Shown piece by piece: positions 27,774 to 36,873 of a stretch of DNA of 64,000 nt. The number at the start of each line of letters is the position of its first letter. The stretch's first letter is position 1. Source of the stretch: Peteryoungia algae (lineage in GTDB: Bacteria > Pseudomonadota > Alphaproteobacteria > Rhizobiales > Rhizobiaceae); the NCBI RefSeq assembly GCF_030369675.1, contig NZ_CP128477.1, forward strand, positions 1,054,001 through 1,118,000, written 5' to 3'. Under the pieces are notes generated by a model that was given only the letters and a program-made list of their open reading frames with translations, had not been told where the DNA came from and searched no databases. A program made the translations under genes and the position numbers.

Positions 27774-29063
27774 TTAGACCGGTTCCCGCGTCATGACAAG
27801 GCTGGCATTCTGGCCGCCGAAGCCGAAGGAATTGGAGAGAACCGCCGAAACCGAGGCCTCCCGCTTCACGTTCGGCACCACATCGAGCACGATCGAGGGA
27901 TCGGGGTTCGTGTAGTTGATGGTTGGCGGCACTGTGCCCGACAGCATGGTCTGGATCGAGAACACCGCCTCGACTGCACCGGCCGCCGTCAGCGTGTGGC
28001 CGATCATCGACTTGTTCGACGATGCTGGAATTGCGTCCTTCAGCCTGTCGCCGAAGACCGACAGCATGGCGCCATATTCCATCTTGTCGTTCTCAGGCGT
28101 CGACGTGCCATGGGCGTTGATATAGCCGATCGCATCTTCCGACAGGCCCGCGTCGGACAATGCCGCACGGATCGTTGCGATCGCGGGGCCGCCATCCGGC
28201 GAGGACCGTGTGCGGTGAAAGTGATCGGCCTTTTCACCGCAGCCCTTGATGATGCCGAGAACCTTGGCGCCACGGGCAATCGCCGATTCCAGCGATTCCA
28301 GCACCAGCGTTGCCGCACCTTCGGCGATGACGAAGCCATCGCGTTCCTTGCTGAACGGCTTGGAAGCCTTTTCCGGCGGATCGTTCTGGGTCGACAGCGC
28401 CGACAGAAGCGAGAAGCGGATGACGGCTTCCGGGCTGATCGAACCGTCGGTCGCAACCGTCAGCGCGCGTGTCGTGCGGCCCTGGCGGATCGCCTCGACG
28501 CCGAGCTGGATCGCGGTGGCACCGGAGGCACAGGCCGTCGACAGGGTCACGGGAAGGCCGCGCGTGCCGAACTTGTCGGACAAACGCTCGGAGATCGAGC
28601 CGAACTGCACGGCTTCAAGGAAAACCGGATCCGGTTTTTCGCGCATGGCGGCGAGGAAACGGTCATAGGCATCGCCTGGCTGGGTCGAGGCAGGCGCCCG
28701 TTCGGCCAGCGCAAAGCGGTCATGCCATTCCGGCTCGACCGGCGGGGCAGCCAGAAAGAGCGGGCCGTTGAAATCGCCATTGATGCCGGCCTGTGCCAGT
28801 GCCTCAATGGTCGTCTCGCGGGCCAGCGCATAGGAGCGCTCGACGGCATTGTTGGCGGGAACGGCGATGAAATCGACCGTACCACCGATGCGGGTCGACA
28901 TGCCCTCGGTATCGAAGCGCTTGATGTAATGGATGCCGGACTGACCCGAGGTGAGCTTTGACCAGTTGTCGGCCAGCCCTTGGCCGAGCGACGTGATGAC
29001 GCCCATGCCGGTGACGGCGATGATCGGGCGGCCGAGATGATCCTTGAAGCGGTTGTCGGTCAT
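27774..29063 (-). CDS. fabF1XL: 3-oxoacyl-ACP synthase II-like, catalytic partner (FabF1XL)
   Basis: A 429-residue condensing enzyme with the full Cys-His-His triad: Cys178 in STACASGA, His318 in NAHGTSTPEND and His356 in KSMIGHTLTAAGA. The start MTDNRFKDHLGRPI at 29063 gives the family's usual length; a longer frame upstream overlaps fabF2XL on poor sequence. It should carry out successive condensations on AcpXL-bound chains to reach C26-C28. It lies 13 bases after fabF2XL, which lacks the active-site Cys, so the two may form a heterodimer. Confidence 0.92.
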   Translation of the reverse strand: MTDNRFKDHLGRPIIAVTGMGVITSLGQGLADNWSKLTSGQSGIHYIKRFDTEGMSTRIGGTVDFIAVPANNAVERSYALARETTIEALAQAGINGDFNGPLFLAAPPVEPEWHDRFALAERAPASTQPGDAYDRFLAAMREKPDPVFLEAVQFGSISERLSDKFGTRGLPVTLSTACASGATAIQLGVEAIRQGRTTRALTVATDGSISPEAVIRFSLLSALSTQNDPPEKASKPFSKERDGFVIAEGAATLVLESLESAIARGAKVLGIIKGCGEKADHFHRTRSSPDGGPAIATIRAALSDAGLSEDAIGYINAHGTSTPENDKMEYGAMLSVFGDRLKDAIPASSNKSMIGHTLTAAGAVEAVFSIQTMLSGTVPPTINYTNPDPSIVLDVVPNVKREASVSAVLSNSFGFGGQNASLVMTREPV

Positions 29064-29076
29064 GGATCTGTTCTCC

Positions 29077-30282
29077 TCACGCATTCGCCGAGAGTACGGC
29101 GAGGCCTTCGCCCCGCACATAGCCGAGGGTGGAGATGACGGCATGTCTTGCCGGAGCGGTCTGCGCCGTCTCATGCGCCGGATCGAAGGCCGGCACGATG
29201 GCGCCAGAATCGATGGCGAGAGCCGCGAGCGCCAAGCCTGCCGGGAATTGGGCTTCGACGGAATGGCCGATCGAACCCGCATAGCCGCGCACAGGCATAC
29301 CGGCAAAACGTTCCGCAAGGTGAGCCTTCTCACGTTGCGTCAAGTCAGCCAGACCCGAAGCGCCCGAGAAGACCACCGTATCGGCAGCAGCCAAGGACGC
29401 GGCTTCCGGCACCATCTGCCCGAGACGCGTTTCGAGCTTGCCCTCGTCGCGATTGCCGCGATCGCCTTCGACTGCGTCGAGCACGGCATAGATATGCGCG
29501 CCCCGCGCTTCGGCATGTTCGCGGGATTCAAGCACGAGGAAAGCGCCGACCGTGCCCAGGATCATGCCGCCGCCTGACGAGCCGTCACGCGACCAGAGCG
29601 GTTGCCAGGGACCCGTCTGATGAGCGCGGATGCCCTCGACCAGCAGCAGAATGTCAGGACGCTCTGCAACGAAGGCACCGCCGACAAGCGTATGGGTCGA
29701 CTGGCCGGCCTTGATGCGGGCGAACGCCGTTGCAATCGCCGAGATGCCGGCTGCTTCTTCGCCCATGAATGTGCGCGACGAACCGGTGACCTTGTGCACG
29801 ATCGAGATATTGCCGGCCAGCAGGTTGGAAAGCTGCGCCAGGAACAAGGTCGGGCGAAGCTCGGTCTTCAGCTTCTCAATCAGGAATTTCTCGCGGTCGT
29901 TGCGCATCAGCGCCTCGTCGACGATCAGGCTGTCGACGGCAATGTCACGCTCGCCGCCCCCGGCCGCCACGATGAGGTCCATGGTGCCGCAGGCGTCCGC
30001 ATCGTCCTTCATGCCGGCATCATCAAGCGCAAGACCGGCGGCGAAGACGCCGAGGCGCTGCCAGTTCTCCATCTGGCGCTGGTCGCCGCGCTTGGCGATC
30101 TGCTGCGACCAGTCCATCTCGGGCAGCTTGTGCACGACATAGGGCTTGAACTTTTCGGCCTCGAGCACCGGTTCGGGAGCGGTCTTCTGGGAAAGGAGCG
30201 CGATATGCGCTTCCTTGCCGGTGCCGTGGCAGGTGACGATCCCGACGCCGGTGATCACCACATCATTCGGTTGTTTGACCAT
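29077..30282 (-). CDS. fabF2XL: Ketosynthase-like partner lacking the active-site cysteine (FabF2XL)
   Basis: A 401-residue thiolase-fold ketosynthase homologue. Where FabF1XL has STACASG this protein has SSRTFMG, so the nucleophile position is Thr171. The segment matching NAHGTS reads SGASGL, so the first catalytic His is also missing. Only the third motif, GSIGHSVEAQF, keeps its His. This resembles chain-length-factor subunits that dimerise with an active ketosynthase. The ATG at 30282 follows GAGAGGA; a TTG two codons earlier is less likely. It sits between fabZXL and fabF1XL in the very-long-chain acyl cluster. Confidence 0.88.
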   Translation of the reverse strand: MVKQPNDVVITGVGIVTCHGTGKEAHIALLSQKTAPEPVLEAEKFKPYVVHKLPEMDWSQQIAKRGDQRQMENWQRLGVFAAGLALDDAGMKDDADACGTMDLIVAAGGGERDIAVDSLIVDEALMRNDREKFLIEKLKTELRPTLFLAQLSNLLAGNISIVHKVTGSSRTFMGEEAAGISAIATAFARIKAGQSTHTLVGGAFVAERPDILLLVEGIRAHQTGPWQPLWSRDGSSGGGMILGTVGAFLVLESREHAEARGAHIYAVLDAVEGDRGNRDEGKLETRLGQMVPEAASLAAADTVVFSGASGLADLTQREKAHLAERFAGMPVRGYAGSIGHSVEAQFPAGLALAALAIDSGAIVPAFDPAHETAQTAPARHAVISTLGYVRGEGLAVLSANA

Positions 30283-30384
30283 ATGCAATCCTCTCGTCGG
30301 CGGGCTGGCCGACGTAAAATGCGGGTTTTCCCGAATAAGGCCCCAAGGTCAATAGCAGATTGCGCGCTTGCGGCCGAATGCGCC

Positions 30385-30858
30385 TTAAGCCTGGGACGTC
30401 ATGGCCGCGATCAGACCGATCTCCTCGGCGCGTTTGCGCACGATCGGGGCGAGCGGCACCTCGGAGAAGGGCATGGTGCGCAGCTTCAACTGTGCATCGC
30501 AGACCTTCTTGCCTGCGCTCGTGATCTTGGCCTTGGTAACGGCAAAACCTGAACCGTCATGTTCGAGCACAGCCTCGATGTCGAGCACGGCGCCCGGTTC
30601 GACGAAGGTGCGCATCTTGGCGCCGTCGACCGACATCAGGAAGGGCATGGCTTCGAAGTCCTTGACCGCAAGCAGCAGCATTCCGGAGGCCTGCGCCATG
30701 GTCTCGATCAGAAGCACGCCCGGCACGAGCGGCATGCCGGGGAAATGCCCCTCGAAGACGGGGCTTTCCATCGGCACGGTCGAGGTGGCCTTCAAAAGGC
30801 CAAGGCCGAGATCAACGCTCTCGACCTTGTCAATCATCTGGAAATATTCAAGCAACAT
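30385..30858 (-). CDS. fabZXL: 3-hydroxyacyl-ACP dehydratase FabZ-like (FabZXL)
   Basis: A 157-residue hot-dog-fold dehydratase. The catalytic His38 lies in FEGHFPGMPLVPGV and the acidic residue Glu52 in LIETMAQASG. It would remove water from 3-hydroxyacyl-AcpXL during very-long-chain fatty acid elongation. GGAGA precedes the ATG, and 24 bases separate it from acpXL, with which it is surely co-transcribed. Confidence 0.92.
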   Translation of the reverse strand: MLLEYFQMIDKVESVDLGLGLLKATSTVPMESPVFEGHFPGMPLVPGVLLIETMAQASGMLLLAVKDFEAMPFLMSVDGAKMRTFVEPGAVLDIEAVLEHDGSGFAVTKAKITSAGKKVCDAQLKLRTMPFSEVPLAPIVRKRAEEIGLIAAMTSQA

Positions 30859-30882
30859 GACGTGTCTCCGCCGCGTGGCGGC

Positions 30883-31161
30883 TCAAGCCTTGGCGGCCCT
30901 GAGTTCGTCGATCTTGGCGCAGAGGTTTTTCAGAACGAAGTATTCCTCGGTCGAAACCTTGCCTTCGTTGACTTCCTGCGTCCACTGCTCGAGCGGGATC
31001 TTGATGCCGAATTCCTTGTCGATCGCAAAGACGATGTCGAGGAAGTCGAGGCTGTCGATGCCGAGGTCATCGATCGTATGGCTTTCCGGCGTGATCGTCT
31101 CGCGATCGATTTCGCTGGTCTCTGCGATGATGTCGGCAACTTTGTCGAATGTAGCGGTCAC
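30883..31161 (-). CDS. acpXL: Specialised acyl carrier protein AcpXL
   Basis: A 92-residue acidic acyl carrier protein. The phosphopantetheine site is Ser37 in GIDSLDFLD, and the C-terminal half ([21 protein letters not shown]) is characteristic of AcpXL rather than housekeeping AcpP. It carries the growing 27-hydroxyoctacosanoate chain for lipid A. Translation starts at a GTG (31161) with GAGG seven bases upstream. It is the first gene of the leftward cluster acpXL-fabZXL-fabF2XL-fabF1XL-dehydrogenase-lpxXL. Confidence 0.95.
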
Positions 31162-31266
31162 GCTCGTACCTCATATGTCTAAAATTCTGGGTTCCACATA
31201 AGGAAAATGGCGTGAAATGCCAATGGTGGTTTTGTGCAGTCGCGAAATTTGCAGGCGTAGTGTTGC

Positions 31267-32616
31267 CTAAACAGCAATCGAGTGGCGCCCCTTGCCGCTC
31301 GACAGATAGCCGTCGAAGACAGCAGCGATGGTCCGGGCGAAGGGCCGGCCGGCTTTGGTGATGACGAAACGATCGCCCTCGATCAGACAGATGCCGTCCT
31401 GGTTCGACTGTGCAAAGGCTCGCGCTTCCGCGACGATGACATCGACCGCATTGCCGAACTCGGCTGTCAGCTCCGCGAATGAGACGGTGAAACGGCACAT
31501 GATTTCCTCGATCACGCGCCGACGCAGCCGGTCGTCGTCGCTCACCTCCACGCCGCGTACGGCTGCAAGCCCACCGGCTTCCGCCATGCGCTGATACTCG
31601 CCGGTTGCCGGCATGTTCTGGACATAGCCTTGCGGAAACTGACCGATGGAGGATGCGCCAAGCCCGATCAGGGCTTCCGCCGCATCATCCGTATAACCCT
31701 GGAAATTCCGCCGCAGGCGCCCCTCCCTCGCCGCAATCGCCATGCGGTCCTCCGGCAGCGCGAAATGGTCGATACCGACAGGCTCGTATCCGGCATCGAT
31801 AAGCAGCGAAGCGGCGAGGCTCATCTGCGCAAACCGCTCTTCAAGGCCGGGCAAGACCTCTTCCTTGATCATCGTCTGATGTTTCTTCATCCACGGAACA
31901 TGCGCATAGCCGAAGAGAGCGATGCGATCGGGTTCGAGCGACAGGATATCCTTGACCGTCTCCGCCACGGTCGCCTGCGTCTGGTGTGGCAGACCGTAGA
32001 GAATGTCGCAATTGACCGAATGCACGCCACGGGCGCGCACCGCATCCACCACCGATTTCGTATGTTCAAATGTTTGAATACGATTGATCGCCTTCTGCAC
32101 CTCTGGGTGGAAATCCTGAACGCCGAGGCTTGCACGCGTCATGCCGATGGCGGCAAGCGCATCATAGCGCGGTTCATCGAGATCATTCGGATCCATCTCG
32201 ACGCTGATCTCGACGTCATCGGCAAAGCGAAAGGCGGAACGAAGGGCGTCCATCAGTGCGACCAGGTCGTCCGGTCGCACCATGGTCGGAGAACCGCCGC
32301 CGAAATGCACGGCGGTCACGGCGGCGTCGCGGCTGACCAGCGCGCCGACGGCCGCGATCTCCTTCTTCAATGCTTCCAGATAGATAGTGATGGGCTCGTA
32401 TTTCAGCGTATGCTTGGTGTGGCAGGCACAGAACCAGCAAAGGCGGTCGCAATAGGGGATGTGGACATAGAGTGAGATCCGCTCGTCACCCGTGATTGCC
32501 TTCAGCCACTGTGCATATTTGTCGCAATCGACATCCTCGTGAAAATGTGGCGCCGTCGGGTAGCTCGTATAGCGCGGGACAGCGCCAGAGTACTTGGCCA
32601 GGAGGGAATTCTGCAT
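31267..32616 (-). CDS. hemN: Oxygen-independent coproporphyrinogen III oxidase
   Basis: A 449-residue radical-SAM enzyme making protoporphyrinogen IX without oxygen. The HemN motif CX3CX2CXC is at Cys56, Cys60, Cys63 and Cys65 (YCDRLCWFCAC), followed by HFGGGSPTMV and the HemN C-terminal domain. The start MQNSLLAKYSGAVPRYTSYP at 32616 matches the family. It is divergent from fnrN with an anaerobox 67 bases upstream, so it should be induced at low oxygen, supplying haem for the cbb3 oxidase. Confidence 0.95.
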   Translation of the reverse strand: MQNSLLAKYSGAVPRYTSYPTAPHFHEDVDCDKYAQWLKAITGDERISLYVHIPYCDRLCWFCACHTKHTLKYEPITIYLEALKKEIAAVGALVSRDAAVTAVHFGGGSPTMVRPDDLVALMDALRSAFRFADDVEISVEMDPNDLDEPRYDALAAIGMTRASLGVQDFHPEVQKAINRIQTFEHTKSVVDAVRARGVHSVNCDILYGLPHQTQATVAETVKDILSLEPDRIALFGYAHVPWMKKHQTMIKEEVLPGLEERFAQMSLAASLLIDAGYEPVGIDHFALPEDRMAIAAREGRLRRNFQGYTDDAAEALIGLGASSIGQFPQGYVQNMPATGEYQRMAEAGGLAAVRGVEVSDDDRLRRRVIEEIMCRFTVSFAELTAEFGNAVDVIVAEARAFAQSNQDGICLIEGDRFVITKAGRPFARTIAAVFDGYLSSGKGRHSIAV

Positions 32617-32682
32617 GATTTTGCGCTGCCTTAGGATGTGTCGAGCTACGACCGAAGATAGCGGCAGCAAGCGGCCGGCTCT

Positions 32683-32696
32683 TTGACTTCGATCAA
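32683..32696. promoter_or_regulatory. FNR/FixK-type anaerobox shared by hemN and fnrN
   Basis: TTGAC-TTCG-ATCAA lies in the divergent gap, 67 bases from hemN and 112 bases from the chosen fnrN start. Being palindromic, it can serve both directions, which predicts autoregulation of fnrN and FnrN control of hemN. No second box was found in this gap. Confidence 0.85.
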
Positions 32697-32807
32697 TTTG
32701 CTGATAGTGTTCCCACACAGAGTTTATTGGAACTCACAGGCCCCGGCGGGCCGCCGACCGGGCACGGCAAGCTGCAGCCGAAACCGGGGCGATGGGGTGG
32801 CAAGACC

Positions 32808-33533
32808 ATGGATACCTACAGAAAAGACATCCCCCAATGCGACGCTCCCGTCGTATGCCGTTCCTGCGAAGCGCGCCATGGCGGCCTGTGCTCGGTGCTC
32901 ACGGCCGCCCAACTCGCCGAGATCAACCGTCACTCGATCCGCCGCCGCATCGATGCCGGGAACGAGGTTGTCGGCCAGGGCGAACAGGTGGGAAGCTACA
33001 GCAATATCCTGAAGGGCGTCATCAAGCTGTCGAAGATGATGGCCGATGGCCGCCAGCAAATTGTCGGCCTGCAATTCGCGCCGGATTTCCTCGGCCGCCC
33101 CTTTCTCGGCGAGAGCACGATCACGGCGGAAGCGGCGACCGACACCGAGATCTGCACCTTCCCGCGCAATGTCGTCGAACGCATGGTGGGCGAAGTGCCC
33201 GACATGGAGCGCAAGCTGCATTCCCAGTCGTTGAAGGAGCTGGACGAGGCCCGCGACTGGATGCTGACGCTGGGCCGCAAGACGGCCCAGGAAAAGGTCG
33301 CGAGCTTCCTCTACCTGATCGCCACCCACATCGACCCGGAAACCGAAGGTGTCCAGACCTTCGACCTGCCGCTGTCGCGCGCCGACATCGCCGACTTCCT
33401 CGGCCTGACGATCGAGACCGTCAGCCGCCAGATGACGAAGCTGCGCAAGGATGGCGTCATCGTCATCGAGAACAATCGCCACGTCATCGTGCCGAAGCTC
33501 GACCGCCTGCAAGACGCAGCCGGGATCGACTGA
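32808..33533 (+). CDS. fnrN: Oxygen-sensing Crp/Fnr-family regulator FnrN
   Basis: A 241-residue global regulator of low-oxygen genes. Cysteines at 11, 17, 20 and 28 (CDAPVVCRSC through GGLC) plus Cys116 provide the ligands for an oxygen-labile [4Fe-4S] cluster; FixK-type proteins lack this N-terminal set. The cyclic-nucleotide-like beta-barrel follows. The C-terminal helix-turn-helix contains ETVSRQ, whose Glu203, Ser206 and Arg207 are the FNR residues reading TTGAT half-sites. The ATG at 32808 was preferred to an upstream TTG extension. It is divergent from hemN over a single anaerobox, and the same site type precedes fixN and fixG. Confidence 0.94.
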   Translation: MDTYRKDIPQCDAPVVCRSCEARHGGLCSVLTAAQLAEINRHSIRRRIDAGNEVVGQGEQVGSYSNILKGVIKLSKMMADGRQQIVGLQFAPDFLGRPFLGESTITAEAATDTEICTFPRNVVERMVGEVPDMERKLHSQSLKELDEARDWMLTLGRKTAQEKVASFLYLIATHIDPETEGVQTFDLPLSRADIADFLGLTIETVSRQMTKLRKDGVIVIENNRHVIVPKLDRLQDAAGID

Positions 33534-33594
33534 ATCAGCGGCTCGCCGACGAACAATTTTCGTACTGCCCGATCTGTCGATCGGTTCAACCAGC

Positions 33595-34572
33595 TCAGAG
33601 CAGGCGAATCGCAAGCCAGGTGAGCGCGACGACCGCCGCCATGAACGCACAAGCCGCATAGAAAACGCCGATGCCTCTGAGAATATCTGCGGGACCGGCA
33701 TTGTCGCGTCCGCCTGCATGCATCATCGGCTCGCTCACCCGGACGCCGCCATAGACGCGCGGGCCCGCCAGCTGCAGATCGAGCGCGCCGGCCATGGCCG
33801 CTTCCGGCCAGCCGGAATTCGGCGAACGGTGCAGTCCATTGTCACGCAGCGCAACCGACATCGATCGACGGCCGGCCCCTGCCCCGAGCCTCACTGCAGC
33901 CGCCAGGGCGATGAAACCGGCGGCCAGCCGCGCTGCGGGCCAGTTGGCGAGATCATCGAGCCGCGCCGAGGCCCAGCCAAAGTCGAGAAAGCGCTCGTTC
34001 TTGTGTCCGATCATCGAATCGGCCGTGTTCAGCATCTTGTAGGCGAGTATGCCCGGCAAGCCGGCAATCGCATACCAGAGGGCCGGTGCCACGACGCCGT
34101 CGGCGAAATTTTCCGACAGACTCTCGATCGCAGCGCGTGAGACACCCGCCTCGCCCAGCGTCTTTGGATCGCGACCGACGATCATCGCGACCGCAAGCCG
34201 ACCGCCTTCCAGCCCCTCCCGCTGCAGCCCGTCGGCGACGGCCTGAACGTGATCGCCGAGACTTTTCTGCGCGAGGAAGACTGCGACGACAATGACTTCG
34301 AGCAGTACTCCAATCAGGCCGAGATGATCGAAGATCCATGAAAGCATGCAGCCGACGGCAACCGAGCCGAAAAGCAGCAACAGGATCGTCACGGCACCAT
34401 TCAACCGGCGGCCTTCGGCCGTGAAGGTCGAGCGGTTGAGCGGCTTCTCGAGGAGATCGATCGCCTTGCCGAAGACCACGACCGGGTGCGGCAGGCGGCG
34501 CCAGAGCCAGGGCGGGTCCCCGATGATCCGGTCTAGCCCGAAAGCCACCAGCAGCAGCAGGAGATGGCTCAT
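33595..34572 (-). CDS. cobD: Adenosylcobinamide-phosphate synthase (CobD/CbiB)
   Basis: A 325-residue integral membrane protein with several spans that attaches the aminopropanol phosphate arm to adenosylcobyric acid. The family opening LDRIIGDPPWLWRRLPHPVV and the motifs ESLSENFADGVVAP and NTADSMIGHKNERFLDFG are conserved. It is the last gene of the leftward cobA-cobB-cobC-cobD unit, four bases after cobC, whose product supplies the aminopropanol phosphate. Confidence 0.94.
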   Translation of the reverse strand: MSHLLLLLVAFGLDRIIGDPPWLWRRLPHPVVVFGKAIDLLEKPLNRSTFTAEGRRLNGAVTILLLLFGSVAVGCMLSWIFDHLGLIGVLLEVIVVAVFLAQKSLGDHVQAVADGLQREGLEGGRLAVAMIVGRDPKTLGEAGVSRAAIESLSENFADGVVAPALWYAIAGLPGILAYKMLNTADSMIGHKNERFLDFGWASARLDDLANWPAARLAAGFIALAAAVRLGAGAGRRSMSVALRDNGLHRSPNSGWPEAAMAGALDLQLAGPRVYGGVRVSEPMMHAGGRDNAGPADILRGIGVFYAACAFMAAVVALTWLAIRLL

Positions 34573-34576
34573 GCGA

Positions 34577-35572
34577 TCACCTCGGGAATGACTTGAGCGC
34601 GGCGTCCAGACGGCTATCGCCGGCCGGATCGGGCGCGAGGCCGAAACGCAGCCAGTCGGGCCGGTAATCGAATCTGCGCGTCAGGATATGATGGCTGCAG
34701 AGATGCGCGTGCAGAGCACCGGCTGCGCGATCCTCCACCAGCTGAAACAGGTCTGTTCCACCCCGCACCGTGAGCCCGGCCTTTGACAGAACACCGCCGA
34801 GAGCCTGTGAACGCTGTCGGATCTGGTCACGGATGACGGACGTGTCCGAAGACATCAGGTGCTGGGCAAGCACGAGCGCGGGGCCGGACACGGCCCAGGG
34901 GCCGAGCCAATCGGCAAACTGGCGGGTGAGGCTTTCATCCGCGATGACGAAGCCGAGGCGAATGCCGGCGAGCCCGAAGAACTTGCCAAAGGAGCGGAAG
35001 ACAATGAGGTTGGAAGCAGTCCCGGCTGCCAAGCTTTGCTCCGGATCCGTATCGCCGAATGCCTCGTCCACGACGAGCAAACAGCCACGACTGCCAAGAT
35101 CACTGGCCAGCGCCTGCAATGCGTCCCGCCCGAGCAGACGGCCATCGGGATTGTTGGGGTTCACGACGACGACGAGACTGTGCGCGGGGCCGATCTCACC
35201 GAGGTCGGCGATCGCATCGACAGAAATACCGGCAAGCGTGAAGGCCCGTTCATACTCACCATAGGTCGGGGTAAGCACGGCGACGCGACCGCCCGCAGGG
35301 ACGAGACGCGGCAGCAACTGGATGACGGATTGCGTGCCGGCCACAGGCAGCGGCAGGCGTGCCGCCGAAGTGTAGTAGGTGCGTGCGGCCTCGCGCGCTG
35401 CCATATCGCGCTCCCGATCGGGCAGGCGATGCCAGGCACGCATGGGTATGTCGGGCAGGCCCGGCGGACATGGGTTGATGCCGGTGGACAGGTCGAGCCA
35501 GTCCTCAATCCGGCCGCCATACTGTGCAGCAGCTGCTGCAAGCCCGCCACCATGCTGGATCGGGCCGCTCAT
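34577..35572 (-). CDS. cobC: Threonine-phosphate decarboxylase CobC
   Basis: A 331-residue class I/II aminotransferase-fold PLP enzyme that decarboxylates L-threonine phosphate to aminopropanol phosphate. The opening HGGGL...WLDLSTGINPCPPG is typical of CobC. The PLP lysine lies in FRSFGKFFGLAGIRLGF. The start overlaps the cobB stop by four bases. Function follows from family and from the adjacent cobD, which consumes the product. Confidence 0.92.
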   Translation of the reverse strand: MSGPIQHGGGLAAAAAQYGGRIEDWLDLSTGINPCPPGLPDIPMRAWHRLPDRERDMAAREAARTYYTSAARLPLPVAGTQSVIQLLPRLVPAGGRVAVLTPTYGEYERAFTLAGISVDAIADLGEIGPAHSLVVVVNPNNPDGRLLGRDALQALASDLGSRGCLLVVDEAFGDTDPEQSLAAGTASNLIVFRSFGKFFGLAGIRLGFVIADESLTRQFADWLGPWAVSGPALVLAQHLMSSDTSVIRDQIRQRSQALGGVLSKAGLTVRGGTDLFQLVEDRAAGALHAHLCSHHILTRRFDYRPDWLRFGLAPDPAGDSRLDAALKSFPR

Positions 35573-36873
35573 TGCTGCCCTCCGGCAAGATCGATGAGAT
35601 GCATATAGGAACCGGCAACCGTGCCGCGGCGCAGGCCGACGGCGCCGAGGCTTTCGCCGAGCGCGTCTTCCGCATCGAACAGACGATCTCCGGCCCCTTC
35701 CGACACGACCGTGGAATAATGGAATTCATGGGCCGTCAGGGCGCCCGCGAACAGATCGGGCGCGCGCGAGCGAAGTCGACGGTAGCCGAGATGGCGCTTG
35801 CGGCTCGCATGACTCGTCACGACGGGCAAGAGGCCGAGCATGGCGTGGGTGCGGCCATCGGCATCGATCAGCCCCTCGCCCAGCACCATATAGCCGCCGC
35901 ACTCACCGTAGATCCGGGTGCCCCGGGCAGAAGCGGTCGTCATGCCCGTGCGAAAGTGCAAGGCATCGGCAAGCACGCCGGCATGCAGTTCCGGATAGCC
36001 GCCAGGCAGATAGACGGCGTCGGCATCCGCGACCGGTGCCTCGTCCGCGAGCGGAGAAAAGAACGAGAGCTCCGCCCCCTGCGCGCGCCAGCCTTCGAGC
36101 AGATGCCGATAGGAGAAGGCGAAAGCGAGGTCACGGGCGACAGCGATCCGCTGGCCAAGCGGCGGTATGCCGGCCGGGACAGGCCCGGAAGACTTGGCAA
36201 CGTCTCCTCCGGCCAGTCGCAGAACGGCATCGAGATCGACGCCGGCCTCGATGGCATCGGCCGCGCGTTCGATAAAGGCCTCCAGCGACCCATGCTCGCC
36301 CGCCTGGACGAGGCCCAGATGCCGCTCCGGAAGCAACAAATTCTGGTCGGTCCTGAGGCTGCCCAGAACGGGTATCTCGGTTTGCGCCATGGCGGCACGC
36401 AGCATGGTCTCATGCCTGTCGCTGCCGACGCGGTTGAAAATGACCCCGGCCACCCGGACATCCGGCCGGAACCGCGCAAAGCCGGTGACCAGGGCCGCCA
36501 CCGATTGCGAGGTGCGGGCGCAGTCGACGACAAGCACCGCAGGCAGAGAGAGACAAACGGCCAGATCGCCGGCACAGCCGCTGCCATCGGCGGCACCGTC
36601 GAACAGTCCCATCATGGCTTCGACGATCAATGTGCCGGTCTCGGAACAACGGACGGCTTGCGACCTGAGAAACGCTGGACGCATGGCCCAGGGGTCGAAA
36701 TTGAAGCAGGGCGCTCCGCTTGCGGCTGCATGAAATGCCGTGTCGATATAGTCAGGGCCGGCCTTGCCAGGGGCCACTGGCACTCCGCGACGGCGAAAGG
36801 CCCGCATCAGGCCGAGCGTCACCACCGTCTTGCCGGAACCGGAAGCCGGCGCGGCAATCAGCAGTCCGCTCAT
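35569..36873 (-). CDS. cobB: Hydrogenobyrinic acid a,c-diamide synthase CobB
   Basis: A 434-residue ATP- and glutamine-dependent amidase that converts the a and c carboxylates of the corrin ring to amides. The N-terminal P-loop is APASGSGKTVVT. The C-terminal class I glutaminase-like domain has its nucleophile in GECGGYMVLGE and a late His in AHEFHYS. Starts and stops overlap cobA and cobC by four bases each, showing a tightly coupled operon. Confidence 0.94.
   Translation of the reverse strand: MSGLLIAAPASGSGKTVVTLGLMRAFRRRGVPVAPGKAGPDYIDTAFHAAASGAPCFNFDPWAMRPAFLRSQAVRCSETGTLIVEAMMGLFDGAADGSGCAGDLAVCLSLPAVLVVDCARTSQSVAALVTGFARFRPDVRVAGVIFNRVGSDRHETMLRAAMAQTEIPVLGSLRTDQNLLLPERHLGLVQAGEHGSLEAFIERAADAIEAGVDLDAVLRLAGGDVAKSSGPVPAGIPPLGQRIAVARDLAFAFSYRHLLEGWRAQGAELSFFSPLADEAPVADADAVYLPGGYPELHAGVLADALHFRTGMTTASARGTRIYGECGGYMVLGEGLIDADGRTHAMLGLLPVVTSHASRKRHLGYRRLRSRAPDLFAGALTAHEFHYSTVVSEGAGDRLFDAEDALGESLGAVGLRRGTVAGSYMHLIDLAGGQQ

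Noticed and set aside
29064..29333. N-terminal extension of fabF1XL into fabF2XL
   Set aside because: The extra residues are an out-of-frame reading of fabF2XL; the conserved ketosynthase N-terminus begins at 29063.
33534..33594. Terminator between fnrN and cobD
   Set aside because: Only a short CCGATC/GATCGG stem is present, with no G/C-rich extension or T-run on either strand.
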